From NCBI GenBank assembly GCA_002374095.1, contig DFKY01000021.1, positions 67,775 to 116,482 of the forward strand: a stretch of 48,708 nt of DNA, read 5' to 3'. The notes under the pieces are model-generated. The model made no database searches. It had not been told where the DNA came from and saw only the letters and a list, made by a program, of their open reading frames with translations. Within the stretch, counting starts at the first letter, position 1; every line of letters starts with the position of its first letter. Positions 16,943 to 25,013 of the stretch are shown here, piece after piece. Source of the DNA: Lachnospiraceae bacterium UBA3633. Its GTDB lineage: Bacteria > Bacillota > Clostridia > Lachnospirales > Lachnospiraceae. The position numbers were made by a program, and so were the translations under genes.

Positions 16943-17110
16943 ATTGTAGAGGCGAGCACCCGAGCGGAGCGACAAAGTGCCCTTGGGGTGCACTGCGAGC
17001 GCCCGAGCTCACATTGTAGGGGCGAGCACTGCGAGCGCCCGAGCGCTTATGAGCGAGCTTGATTATTAAACTCGACCATCGAGCGAATGCGAGGAAGTCC
17101 CCTTGGGGAC
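16943..17110 (+). repeat. GC-rich direct repeats and palindrome
   Basis: ATTGTAG(A/G)GGCGAGCA occurs at 16943-16958 and 17013-17028. A perfect 19-nt repeat, GCACTGCGAGCGCCCGAGC, occurs at 16990-17008 and 17026-17044. A perfect palindrome GTCCCCTTGGGGAC lies at 17097-17110. With only two copies each and no spacer pattern, this is not a CRISPR. Confidence 0.7.
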
Positions 17111-17139
17111 CCGTTCTAAATAGGTCGTAACAACATTAC

Positions 17140-18828
17140 ATGAAAAAAGCAAGTAGATTGATTAAGAGATATATAGCACTAATTTTAGTGCTTCTTTTTA
17201 GTATAGAGAGTTTCGCCGCCGTAGTCGGGGACAACGACGGAGCAGCGTTTATCACAAAAGCCGAGTTCGACTCAATGAAAAATGACTTTCAGTCACAACT
17301 TGACCGCTACAACTCATCTCTTGACAATAAGATTGATGGAGCGATAGCGAGTTATCTTGCGGGTGTGGGAGTGACTAGACAAAGAGAGCTTGATCCTGCT
17401 ATCTCTAATTATTATCAATGCAAGTTTTATCGAGACTTTAAAATTTATGGAAGGACATGGACTCTAACAACATCAAATAGCAAAAGTATAAGTGAAGAGG
17501 GATGGTATGAATTACATAACCCCGCGACGGCAGTGGGCCCCCGTGGTACAATGATGTATTTGACCTTGAGCAATGGTCGTGCTAATCAATCATACGTACT
17601 CGGTTATTCAAATATGGTAGATCGTTGTGTTAATGTAGGTATAACGAGAACCGATTTTTCACAGTCAAATGCACTCCCAATAGAAAGGTTTTATAGAAAA
17701 ACGGATAATGGATTAGATTATTATGTCAGAAGAATGCTACCTGGTACTGATGCTACGGGTGGTTCCCCGGAAGTCAACGGCGTCTTTTCTTACACTGGGA
17801 CATTTCCCAATTCGCGCTCTCGATATTGGTATTTAGCTTCTGACCAATCTGGTGAAAATAAATGTAATATAACTTTTACTAATGACCCCGCAAACTTTGT
17901 GACCGCTACTTTCGCTGGTTGGTCGGGGTATAATGTCTCTGGTTTGTCGGAATATAATTTTACTTGTAAAACAAAATTTTCAGATATTACTAGTGGGCTG
18001 AATACGCTTAATACCCATGCGTACATTTGGGGCGATAGCCTGTCGAGTAGCACCATACTAGGTTTTAATTATGCACCAGATGTTTGCAGTATTACTCAAA
18101 ACTGGACAGCAACTGTCCCGAAAAATGCAACTTATGCTAGCTATATTGATTATGGGATGTTTGCACCAACAGATAATGAAATTCGGTGTTATACCGAAAA
18201 TCAAAATGGCCTCGCTGATTATTCTGATGTAACAGAATATGGTGAATTGCAAGTACCCACATCCCAAGGTTCCTTGTCGTTCCCATTCAATCCTGACTGG
18301 TCTTCGTGGACACAAGGCATTTCTGGGCCGTATATGTCTGCAGGTCAGACTGCTTACATAAATATGCCAATAGCACCAAAATATAAAATAAAGAATCTTG
18401 GTCACGGAAGATTTAAAGCACCAGATGGTTCATATTTGAATTTTTGTGATGGGCTAATGCTCTTAACCAAGCTTGATACAAACGGCAATTTAAATATCAA
18501 TCTAGATATAACTCTTAAAAAGATAAAAGACAATGCGGACATAAACGCCAAAGGGAAATTAACTCTTTTGTATACTAAAAATTCTGCCGACACAAAAAAA
18601 TATGTACAAGGAACATTAAAAAATACAACGGATAATGTAACATTAGCCGAAGATGAAACATTACAAAATATAGAAATTGATGGCAACAAATCATACAATA
18701 TACGTATAGATAACTATGATATCAAGGATGGTACTGATATTTATTTGTCTTTGGTGCCAGATTCACAAGATAACTATTTTGGCATAACACAAGATACTTT
18801 AAAAGTAAAGCTTGAAACTAATTCATGA
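17140..18828 (+). CDS. Secreted protein of a modular surface family, paralog 1
   Basis: A 562-residue exported protein of unknown function. Residues 1-27 are a signal peptide ending SFAA. Residues about 28-77 hold a conserved block including FDSMKNDFQSQLDRY and NKIDGAIASYLAGVG, a likely short coiled coil. The middle is divergent and rich in aromatic, Asn and Ser residues; the C-terminal third (from about 360) has beta-rich segments. The first 230 bp are about 93 percent identical to the gene at 19030, while the rest is not alignable at DNA level. The 5' block uses GC-rich codons unlike neighbouring genes, suggesting foreign origin. An in-frame TAA lies 4 codons before the ATG and there is no Shine-Dalgarno sequence. 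Confidence 0.75.
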   Translation: MKKASRLIKRYIALILVLLFSIESFAAVVGDNDGAAFITKAEFDSMKNDFQSQLDRYNSSLDNKIDGAIASYLAGVGVTRQRELDPAISNYYQCKFYRDFKIYGRTWTLTTSNSKSISEEGWYELHNPATAVGPRGTMMYLTLSNGRANQSYVLGYSNMVDRCVNVGITRTDFSQSNALPIERFYRKTDNGLDYYVRRMLPGTDATGGSPEVNGVFSYTGTFPNSRSRYWYLASDQSGENKCNITFTNDPANFVTATFAGWSGYNVSGLSEYNFTCKTKFSDITSGLNTLNTHAYIWGDSLSSSTILGFNYAPDVCSITQNWTATVPKNATYASYIDYGMFAPTDNEIRCYTENQNGLADYSDVTEYGELQVPTSQGSLSFPFNPDWSSWTQGISGPYMSAGQTAYINMPIAPKYKIKNLGHGRFKAPDGSYLNFCDGLMLLTKLDTNGNLNINLDITLKKIKDNADINAKGKLTLLYTKNSADTKKYVQGTLKNTTDNVTLAEDETLQNIEIDGNKSYNIRIDNYDIKDGTDIYLSLVPDSQDNYFGITQDTLKVKLETNS

Positions 18829-18889
18829 TAAAATCTTTATAAAAAAAGTTAATAGCAATTGCTAAAAAAGAAAACGTTTCTTTGTCACA

Positions 18890-18996
18890 TAGCGGGTTGA
18901 TTAAACCTGCTATTTTTATGTAAAACTCGCAGTTTTCATAACCCCCTATGAAATCGCTAAAAACCCCCTATCTTTTCAAATTGCTTGGAGGTTGGT
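18890..18996 (+). repeat. Conserved intergenic element, copy 2
   Basis: Same blocks as copy 1: terminator hairpin TAGCGGGTT / AACCTGCTA with T-run, stem AAAACT CGC AGTTTT, a C5 tract with TATGAAATCGC, a second AACCCCCTATC block, and GCTTGGAGGTTGGT. The hairpin arms differ from copy 1 but still pair. In this copy the block AACCCCCTAT appears twice exactly, 22 bp apart. The remaining intergenic stretch 18829-18889 shows only a small palindrome, TAGCAATTGCTA. Confidence 0.85.
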
Positions 18997-19029
18997 CCCT
19001 GGGAGAGCGTTCGGTCGTAACCACATTAC

Positions 19030-20736
19030 ATGAATAAAGCAAGTAGATTGATTAAGAGATATATAGCACTAATATTAGTGCTTCTTTTTAGTATAGAGAG
19101 TTTCGCCGCCGTAGTCGGAGACAATGACGGCGCTGCATTTATCACAAAAGCCGAGTTCGACTCGATGAAGAATGACTTTCAATCGCAACTCGACCGCTAC
19201 AACTCATCACTTGACAATAAGATAGATGGGGCGATAGCGAGCTATCTTGCAGGTGTTGGTCTTGAAACGAAAACTGAGATGAAAAATCTTGTCTCTAATT
19301 ATGCGGATATACAGTGGGCGAAAGATTGGAAGATTAAAGCTCAATGGAAAAAATGGACAGCAAAAGTGGGGCCACAAGAAACACATGCTACTGCCGAGTG
19401 GATAACATGGCCGGCGGAGAAGCGAAGAAATCAGCGGGGTAATAGATGGATGATACAGTGGATGGTTTCAGCATTCCAGCCCTGGCTTTTTTATATTTAT
19501 TGTGAATCTGATTTCTCATCTGGTCGTTACGTTCATGGTGAACAGAATACAGGTGTCCCTGTGGCTTTTATACAATTTGAAAACACTAGTGAAGATATTT
19601 ATTTAGACACAAGTAGTAGTCTACTTTGTGCACAGGAAGTTTGTAACAAGGATTATATTTCTTTTGGCTCTCTTGGAGAAGTGGATACTTATGTGTGGGA
19701 CGGGGCGCTAAGTAAGAAGGTGGCTGTGTGGGAACGGTCTAACAGGCAAACTCGGCTTGATACTTCTGTGTCGACCCCTGCAGAAGCACAAGCGCCGTCT
19801 GCGGGGAGAGTTTGTGATCTGACTTTTTTCGTGAACTTTGAGAGTGGGAGTAATCATAGTTATATTCGAGTCTATCCGCCTGAGAGCTTGGCTTGCTACA
19901 CAGGCTCTCATCAGACAGCAGGATATAACTTCGGTTGGTGGGATACATTGACGAATGTCTCTAATAGAAATGGGAATGTATCAAGTGAATATTTTGAGTC
20001 TGGTGTCTCTTGTTGGCAGATGACCTGGTCAAATTATAATGCCTTAATGGCGCATCTAAAAAAATTGATGTTCGGTGTTGATAATAGTCAAAAGACAAAT
20101 GCGAGGCGCGAAAATAGAAATTTAAGACAAGCCGATGCATATAAACAAATAACGGAGTATGCTGAATTTGATGACATCCAGATGAAGATCACTACGATAG
20201 GACTTGGTCAAAGCCCTGGACTCTCAATCCCTACCTATGGTACACAATGCGTTGGTGGCGTTAGTATTCCATTTACACTCCGACTTCCTCTTTTGGAACA
20301 AGTCAATATGGGCAAAATTAGAAATAAGTCTTTTCAATATGGTGAAAAGAAATATTTGCGAATGGGTGATGGTCTGCCTATAGTTCTTGACTTACTCAAT
20401 GGTGGAGAGCTTCAGATAGAGTTTGAGTATGAAATCAATCGTTTAATTGATACTAAAGGGTCCTTGAATGAAATTATACTTGATGTAAAGAAAAGTAATT
20501 TCTATGACACTGTAAATACTAATGCCAATGACTTTTGGAAAGGGACAGTTAATGGTAGTGCGGATAAGACATTAAAAGGTGTCACAGTTAATGCCTCAAA
20601 TCATAAAGTTAAGATATCTGTTCCAAATATGAAAGCTGATGATAGCTTGTGGCTTCGTCTTGCTCCAAATAATTCATCTACTGATAATGGCTATTATGCT
20701 AAAATTAAAAATTTAAAAGCTATCCTTATCTCATAG
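19030..20736 (+). CDS. Secreted protein of a modular surface family, paralog 2
   Basis: A 568-residue exported protein, unknown function. The signal peptide and N-terminal block (residues 1-77) are nearly identical to paralog 1, with one substitution near the start. The centre is unrelated at sequence level and rich in Trp, Ser and Asn. The C-terminal third keeps a similar layout: an ITEYAEF segment, a GDGLPIVLDLLNGGELQIE segment where paralog 1 has a GDGLMLL...NGNLNINLD counterpart, and a final beta-rich module. I infer a shared architecture with exchanged or fast-evolving outer modules. No Shine-Dalgarno sequence; the sequence before the start (GTAACCACATTAC) is conserved between the two genes. 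Confidence 0.75.
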   Translation: MNKASRLIKRYIALILVLLFSIESFAAVVGDNDGAAFITKAEFDSMKNDFQSQLDRYNSSLDNKIDGAIASYLAGVGLETKTEMKNLVSNYADIQWAKDWKIKAQWKKWTAKVGPQETHATAEWITWPAEKRRNQRGNRWMIQWMVSAFQPWLFYIYCESDFSSGRYVHGEQNTGVPVAFIQFENTSEDIYLDTSSSLLCAQEVCNKDYISFGSLGEVDTYVWDGALSKKVAVWERSNRQTRLDTSVSTPAEAQAPSAGRVCDLTFFVNFESGSNHSYIRVYPPESLACYTGSHQTAGYNFGWWDTLTNVSNRNGNVSSEYFESGVSCWQMTWSNYNALMAHLKKLMFGVDNSQKTNARRENRNLRQADAYKQITEYAEFDDIQMKITTIGLGQSPGLSIPTYGTQCVGGVSIPFTLRLPLLEQVNMGKIRNKSFQYGEKKYLRMGDGLPIVLDLLNGGELQIEFEYEINRLIDTKGSLNEIILDVKKSNFYDTVNTNANDFWKGTVNGSADKTLKGVTVNASNHKVKISVPNMKADDSLWLRLAPNNSSTDNGYYAKIKNLKAILIS

Positions 20737-20768
20737 TGGATGAAAATTGCGATATATTTCTTTAAATA

Positions 20769-20797
20769 TTGCAAATCCCCATCAATGATGTTATAAT
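20769..20797 (+). promoter_or_regulatory. Candidate promoter upstream of moaB
   Basis: TTGCAA at 20769-20774 and TATAAT at 20792-20797 with 17-nt spacing. The predicted start near 20804 lies only about 15 nt before the terminator at 20819. Confidence 0.5.
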
Positions 20798-20818
20798 TTA
20801 TAGTGAGAAAATCTGTGA

Positions 20819-20856
20819 GAAGTCCTATTTTTGATAGCACAAAATAAGGACTTTTT
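20819..20856 (+). terminator. Terminator between surface gene and moaB
   Basis: GAAGTCCTATTTTT pairs with AAAATAAGGACTT (one bulge) across an 8-nt loop, followed by T residues. It ends the paralog 2 transcript or acts as an attenuator for the promoter just upstream. The rest of 20857-20963 holds a second hairpin (TTTGTGGT / ACCACAAA) and the moaB ribosome site. Confidence 0.7.
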
Positions 20857-20963
20857 AGGGTTTTCTGAATTTTTAAGTTTGTGGTGCATAGTTTTTGTCT
20901 TTGATACCACAAATTGTTTTTGTGCATGTAAAATATCACAATTATGTTTTTAAAGGAGATTAA

Positions 20964-21452
20964 ATGTATACTGCAGCTGTCATAACGATAAGTACAAAAG
21001 GATCAAAAGGCGAAAGAGTTGATACAAGTGGACCAAATCTTTTGAAACTTCTTAAAAATGATGGTTATGATGTAATCTATACAAGTATTATACCAGATGA
21101 TAAAGAACTTATAAAAAGTGAACTCCTAAAAGCAGTAGGATATAAAGCCAATTTAATTTTGACAACTGGCGGTACTGGTTTTTCAAAAACTGATGTAACT
21201 CCTGAAGCGACCCTTGAAATCATAGAGAAAGAAGTGCGTGGCATTCCAGAGGCTATGAGATTTATCACTTATAAGATAACGGATAAAAGTATTTTATCAA
21301 GAGGGGTTTCAGGCATAAGAGATGATTCGCTTATAATCAATTTACCAGGATCAAAGAAAGCAGCAGAAGAAAATTTTCTCGCAGTAAAAGATACTATTGG
21401 TCATGGCTTGGAAATGATGCTAACGGATGGCTCGCATGATATAACTGGTTGA
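20964..21452 (+). CDS. moaB: MoaB/Mog-family molybdopterin biosynthesis protein
   Basis: A 162-residue member of the MoaB/MogA fold, which adenylates molybdopterin before molybdate insertion. Visible motifs are AVITISTKGSKGERVDTSGP, LTTGGTGFSKTDVTPEATLEII and INLPGSKKAAEENF. AAAGGAG precedes the ATG. It continues the molybdenum cofactor theme from 12746-16488 on the far side of the surface-protein island. MogA versus MoaB cannot be settled from sequence alone. Confidence 0.9.
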   Translation: MYTAAVITISTKGSKGERVDTSGPNLLKLLKNDGYDVIYTSIIPDDKELIKSELLKAVGYKANLILTTGGTGFSKTDVTPEATLEIIEKEVRGIPEAMRFITYKITDKSILSRGVSGIRDDSLIINLPGSKKAAEENFLAVKDTIGHGLEMMLTDGSHDITG

Positions 21453-21504
21453 TTTATTAATCTATAAGCATATTAAATTTTTTTATATAAAAAAGAGAGG
21501 GCAT

Positions 21505-22071
21505 ATGTCAAAACTATATTTTTATTATGGCGCGATGGGATCAAGTAAGACTGCCAATGCACTTATGACACATTTTAATTATGAAGAAGTAGGACAAAAG
21601 GCACTTTTGTGCAAGCCTAAGATTGACAATAGATTTGGGAAAGATGTAGTGCATAGTAGAATTGGTCTTGAAAAAGAATCTATATTTATAGAAGACCTTG
21701 TAAAAATGTCTGAAGATGAGATAAAGGCATATGATTGTGTAATAATTGACGAAGTGCAGTTTGCTACAAGAGAACAAGTTGACTTCCTATCAGATATTGC
21801 TGACTTTTATGATGTGCCAGTAGTATGCTATGGGTTAAGGTGTGATTTTAGAAATGAACTTTTTCCTGGATCAGAAAGGCTTCTTGCAATAGCTGATGTT
21901 ATAAAAGAACTTAAGACTGTCTGCTGGTGTGGGAAAAAGGCAACTTGCAATACTCGGTATAATGATGAAGGAATAGTAAGAGATGGCCCACAAGTTGAAC
22001 TTGGTGGTAATGATAGATATGTGGCACTTTGCAGAAAGCATTTTAAAGAAGGAAAGTTAAGGAAGGAATAG
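21505..22071 (+). CDS. tdk: Thymidine kinase (TK1 type)
   Basis: Phosphorylates thymidine to dTMP in salvage. The 188-residue type II kinase has P-loop GAMGSSKT at residues 9-16, CVIIDEVQFATREQV, CYGLRCDFRNELFPGS and a zinc site with cysteines in TVCWCGKKATCNTR and ALCRKH. The ribosome site AGAGAGGG is strong. It lies between two Moco genes and its stop overlaps the region just before moaC, so it is likely part of the same transcript though metabolically unrelated. Confidence 0.95.
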   Translation: MSKLYFYYGAMGSSKTANALMTHFNYEEVGQKALLCKPKIDNRFGKDVVHSRIGLEKESIFIEDLVKMSEDEIKAYDCVIIDEVQFATREQVDFLSDIADFYDVPVVCYGLRCDFRNELFPGSERLLAIADVIKELKTVCWCGKKATCNTRYNDEGIVRDGPQVELGGNDRYVALCRKHFKEGKLRKE

Positions 22072-22076
22072 TGCTT

Positions 22077-22568
22077 ATGGAATTGACTCATTTTGATAGT
22101 AGTGGCAATGCTCGCATGGTTGATGTAAGCGAAAAGAATATAACACATAGAGTGGCGATTGCATGTGGCAAGATACTAATTGATAAGTTGGCATTTGATG
22201 CATTGACTCATAATACTGTGAAAAAAGGTGATGTTTTAACTGTGGCTACAACTGCTGGCGTGATGGGTATAAAGAAAAATTCTGAGCTTATACCCATGTG
22301 TCACAATATAAGTATAACTCATGCAAGTATTACTTGGGATGTAAATGATTGTGCTTTACCTGATGGCAGATATGAGATTGCCTGTATGTCGAAAGTTGAA
22401 TGTGATGGAAAGACCGGAGTCGAGATGGAGGCACTTACTGGTGTGAGTATCGCACTTCTTACCGTATATGACATGCTTAAAGCTATTGATAAAAAGATGA
22501 TTATAAAAGACATATATCTTAAAGAAAAAGATGGTGGTAAATCAGGACATATTGAAAACATAGTTTAA
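22077..22568 (+). CDS. moaC: Cyclic pyranopterin monophosphate synthase MoaC
   Basis: Catalyses the second half of cyclic pyranopterin monophosphate formation, the first pathway of Moco synthesis, with MoaA. The family signature is complete: ELTHFDSSGNARMVDVS at the start, PMCHNISITHA near 82-92 and GVEMEALTGVSIALLTVYDM. I chose the ATG at 22077, 10 nt after AAGGAAGG, over an in-frame GTG at 22071 that overlaps the tdk stop. moaA is not in the window. Confidence 0.93.
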   Translation: MELTHFDSSGNARMVDVSEKNITHRVAIACGKILIDKLAFDALTHNTVKKGDVLTVATTAGVMGIKKNSELIPMCHNISITHASITWDVNDCALPDGRYEIACMSKVECDGKTGVEMEALTGVSIALLTVYDMLKAIDKKMIIKDIYLKEKDGGKSGHIENIV

Positions 22569-22577
22569 GGAGACGAG

Positions 22578-23651
22578 ATGAAGATAGCAATATTTGGTTA
22601 TGGAATAGTTGGAAAAGGCGTATATGATATAGTGACAGGCAATAAACTATCTTATATTGAAGTTGCAAAGATCCTTAGAAGAAAGGGATCGGAGAAAAGC
22701 CTTCCTATAATCACTGATGATTTTAATGATATAATAAATGATGATTCAATAGATACTGTAGTAGAGTGTCTTGGAGGTCTTGAACCTGCAAGGACCTATG
22801 TCATAGAGTCAATGAAGCGTGGTAAAAATGTAGTTACTTCCAATAAACTTCTTCTTGCTACATGCTATGATGAGCTTATAGATCTCGCGCATGAAAAAGG
22901 AGTGTACCTACTTTTTGAAGCATCAGTAGGTGGTGGGATTCCATTTATAGAAAATCTTATAAGCATTAGTAGAGTTGATGAGATCACAGGTTTTAAAGGC
23001 ATAATCAATGCCACTATCAATTATATACTTTATCGTATGACAAAAGAATCTATTGACTTTGATGTGGCACTTAAAGAAGCACAAGGCAAAGGCTATGCAG
23101 AAGCAGATCCAAGCTCTGACATAGATGGAGATGATGTCCTCTATAAGACAATTGTAGCATCCAATGTAGCAAGTGGAAAATCATATTCTATTGATAATAT
23201 ACTTAAGTTTGGAGTGCGAAATCTGACAAAAGAAGATATAGCATTTTTTACTGAAAATGGACTTGTGGTAAAGCTCATTGCAGAGTATGATGGCATAAAC
23301 AAAATGCTTCTTGTTATGCCAGAACTTTTTGATAAATATACAGCCATTGCCAATGTGCCACTCAATAATAACTATATAGAGATCACATGTAAGACAGAAG
23401 GAAGATTATCTTTTGAGGGGCAAGGAGCAGGAAGATATCCTACAGCACATTCGGTAGTACAAGATCTTGTGAGGATTCACCAGAAATCAGCAAAACCAGA
23501 ATTAACTACAGATAAAGTTGTAGTTTGCTATAAAGATTTTACAGATAAGTTTTATGTAAAGAGAAAAGGCGAGAAAGGTCATTTTGTAAATGGCATGAAT
23601 GAAAAAGAACTTAGAAGTGATGATATATTATTTGTAGCAAAGGTCAATTGA
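22578..23651 (+). CDS. hom: Homoserine dehydrogenase (no ACT domain)
   Basis: Reduces aspartate semialdehyde to homoserine, the branch towards threonine and methionine. The NAD(P)-binding FGYGIVGKGV (6-15), TSNKLL, GIINATINYILYRM and YAEADPSSDIDGDD motifs are present. At 357 residues it is shorter than the usual 400-plus form because the C-terminal ACT regulatory domain is missing; the last 40 residues do not look like one. It is the first gene of an aspartate-family run with lysC and asd, and lies 9 bp after moaC. Confidence 0.9.
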   Translation: MKIAIFGYGIVGKGVYDIVTGNKLSYIEVAKILRRKGSEKSLPIITDDFNDIINDDSIDTVVECLGGLEPARTYVIESMKRGKNVVTSNKLLLATCYDELIDLAHEKGVYLLFEASVGGGIPFIENLISISRVDEITGFKGIINATINYILYRMTKESIDFDVALKEAQGKGYAEADPSSDIDGDDVLYKTIVASNVASGKSYSIDNILKFGVRNLTKEDIAFFTENGLVVKLIAEYDGINKMLLVMPELFDKYTAIANVPLNNNYIEITCKTEGRLSFEGQGAGRYPTAHSVVQDLVRIHQKSAKPELTTDKVVVCYKDFTDKFYVKRKGEKGHFVNGMNEKELRSDDILFVAKVN

Positions 23652-23680
23652 TATATAAAGCATAAGGAAAGGACATATAT

Positions 23681-25003
23681 ATGATTAAAGTTGCAAAATT
23701 TGGTGGATCAAGCGTAGCAAATGCTGACCAGTTTAAAAAAGTTAAGGATATAATTGATTCAGATGATAGCAGAAAGTTTATAGTTACATCCGCATGCGGA
23801 AAATCTCAGGCAGAAGACAATAAGGTTACAGATCTTCTCTATGTAGTGCATGCGCATCTAAAGTATAAATTATCTGCTGATGATGTGTTTTCTTTGATAG
23901 AAGAAAAGTATTTTAATATAAAAAAAGAATTAGGATTGAAAATAGATCTTGATAAAGAATTTGCGAAAATAAAAGAAGATATTAAAAAGATTAGTGATGT
24001 GGACTATCTTGTATCAAGAGGTGAGTACCTTACCGCACTTATGCTTTCAGAGTATCTTGATGCAAAATTTGTAGATGCAAAAGATGTGTTTATTTTTGAT
24101 TATAGTGGCGACATAGACATAAAAAAAACAGATGAAGCTCTTCATAAGTATATAAGTTCTGATGAGAAGATAGTATTTCCAGGATTTTATGGAGCCATGC
24201 CAGATGGAAAGATTAAAGTCATGAGTAGAGGCGGTTCGGATATTACAGGTTCGATAATTGCAAATGTCGTTAATGCCGATCTCTATGAGAACTGGACTGA
24301 TGTGTCAGGAATTCTTGTATGTGATCCAAGAATAATAGAAAATCCTCTTCGTATCGACAACATAACTTATAGCGAGCTTAGAGAGATGAGCTATATGGGA
24401 GCAAATGTACTTCATGACGAGGCTGTATTTCCTGTAAGAGCAAAAAATATCCCTATAAATATAAAAAATACCAATGACCCAGAAAATATTGGAACCATGA
24501 TTATGGAATCTTGTGTAGAAGTGGATAAAAAGAAAAAGCCGTATGATATAACTGGGATATCAGGAAAGAAAGGATTTACAGTCATAACTTGTATCAAAAG
24601 TCATATATCAAGTGAAGTGGGATTTTTACGTAAAGTCCTTTCAATCTTTGAAAACTACAATATTAGTATAGAGTCATGTCCATCAAGCGTAGACAGTATT
24701 TCGGTGGTTGTCGATACAGAAAAAATCAAAAAATATCTTTATGAGATAATTTCTAAACTTAAAGACGAGATAGAGTGTGATGATGTCCATGTCACAGAAG
24801 GGATATCACTTATAGCAGTAGTAGGACGTGCGATGGTCAATAAACATGGTATGTCAGGAAAAATATTTGCGACACTTGGAGAAAATAATATCAATATAAA
24901 AACTATCTCACAAGGAACTGATGAGATATGTATAGTTGTAGGTGTTGATAGTAAAGATTTTGAAAAATCTATAAGATGTATATATGAAAAGTTTATAAAG
25001 TAA
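23681..25003 (+). CDS. lysC: Aspartokinase
   Basis: Phosphorylates aspartate, the first step to lysine, threonine and methionine. The kinase domain has VAKFGGSSV at 4-12, SRGEYLTALM, FPGFYGAMPDG and MSRGGSDITGSI; two ACT regulatory units follow from about residue 300 (FTVITCIKSHISSEVGFLRKV and LIAVVGRAMVNKHGMSGKIF). At 440 residues it is a normal single-function enzyme of the ThrA/LysC type, probably feedback inhibited, though by which amino acid cannot be told. Confidence 0.93.
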   Translation: MIKVAKFGGSSVANADQFKKVKDIIDSDDSRKFIVTSACGKSQAEDNKVTDLLYVVHAHLKYKLSADDVFSLIEEKYFNIKKELGLKIDLDKEFAKIKEDIKKISDVDYLVSRGEYLTALMLSEYLDAKFVDAKDVFIFDYSGDIDIKKTDEALHKYISSDEKIVFPGFYGAMPDGKIKVMSRGGSDITGSIIANVVNADLYENWTDVSGILVCDPRIIENPLRIDNITYSELREMSYMGANVLHDEAVFPVRAKNIPINIKNTNDPENIGTMIMESCVEVDKKKKPYDITGISGKKGFTVITCIKSHISSEVGFLRKVLSIFENYNISIESCPSSVDSISVVVDTEKIKKYLYEIISKLKDEIECDDVHVTEGISLIAVVGRAMVNKHGMSGKIFATLGENNINIKTISQGTDEICIVVGVDSKDFEKSIRCIYEKFIK

Positions 25004-25013
25004 AGGAGGACTT

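Larger units (their letters stand above)
16657..17122 (+). mobile_element. 466-bp GC-rich insertion between element copy 1 and its gene
   Basis: In copy 2 the sequence CGTTCG runs directly into GTCGTAAC before the gene (19009-19021). In copy 1 the same CGTTCG (16651-16656) is separated from GGTCGTAAC (17123 onward) by about 466 bp, so copy 2 serves as an empty-site reference. The insert is richer in GC than the genome and contains a 193-bp inverted repeat, direct repeats and palindromes. No transposase is encoded. No clear target duplication is seen, so whether it moved or was acquired by recombination is open. Confidence 0.55.

Noticed and set aside
16943..17044. Short repeats that might be a CRISPR.
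   Set aside because: Only two copies each, with unequal spacing, and no cas genes in the window.
17140..20736. Targets of a diversity-generating retroelement.
   Set aside because: No reverse transcriptase or template repeat is seen, and the variable part covers most of the gene rather than a short C-terminal region with adenine-directed changes.
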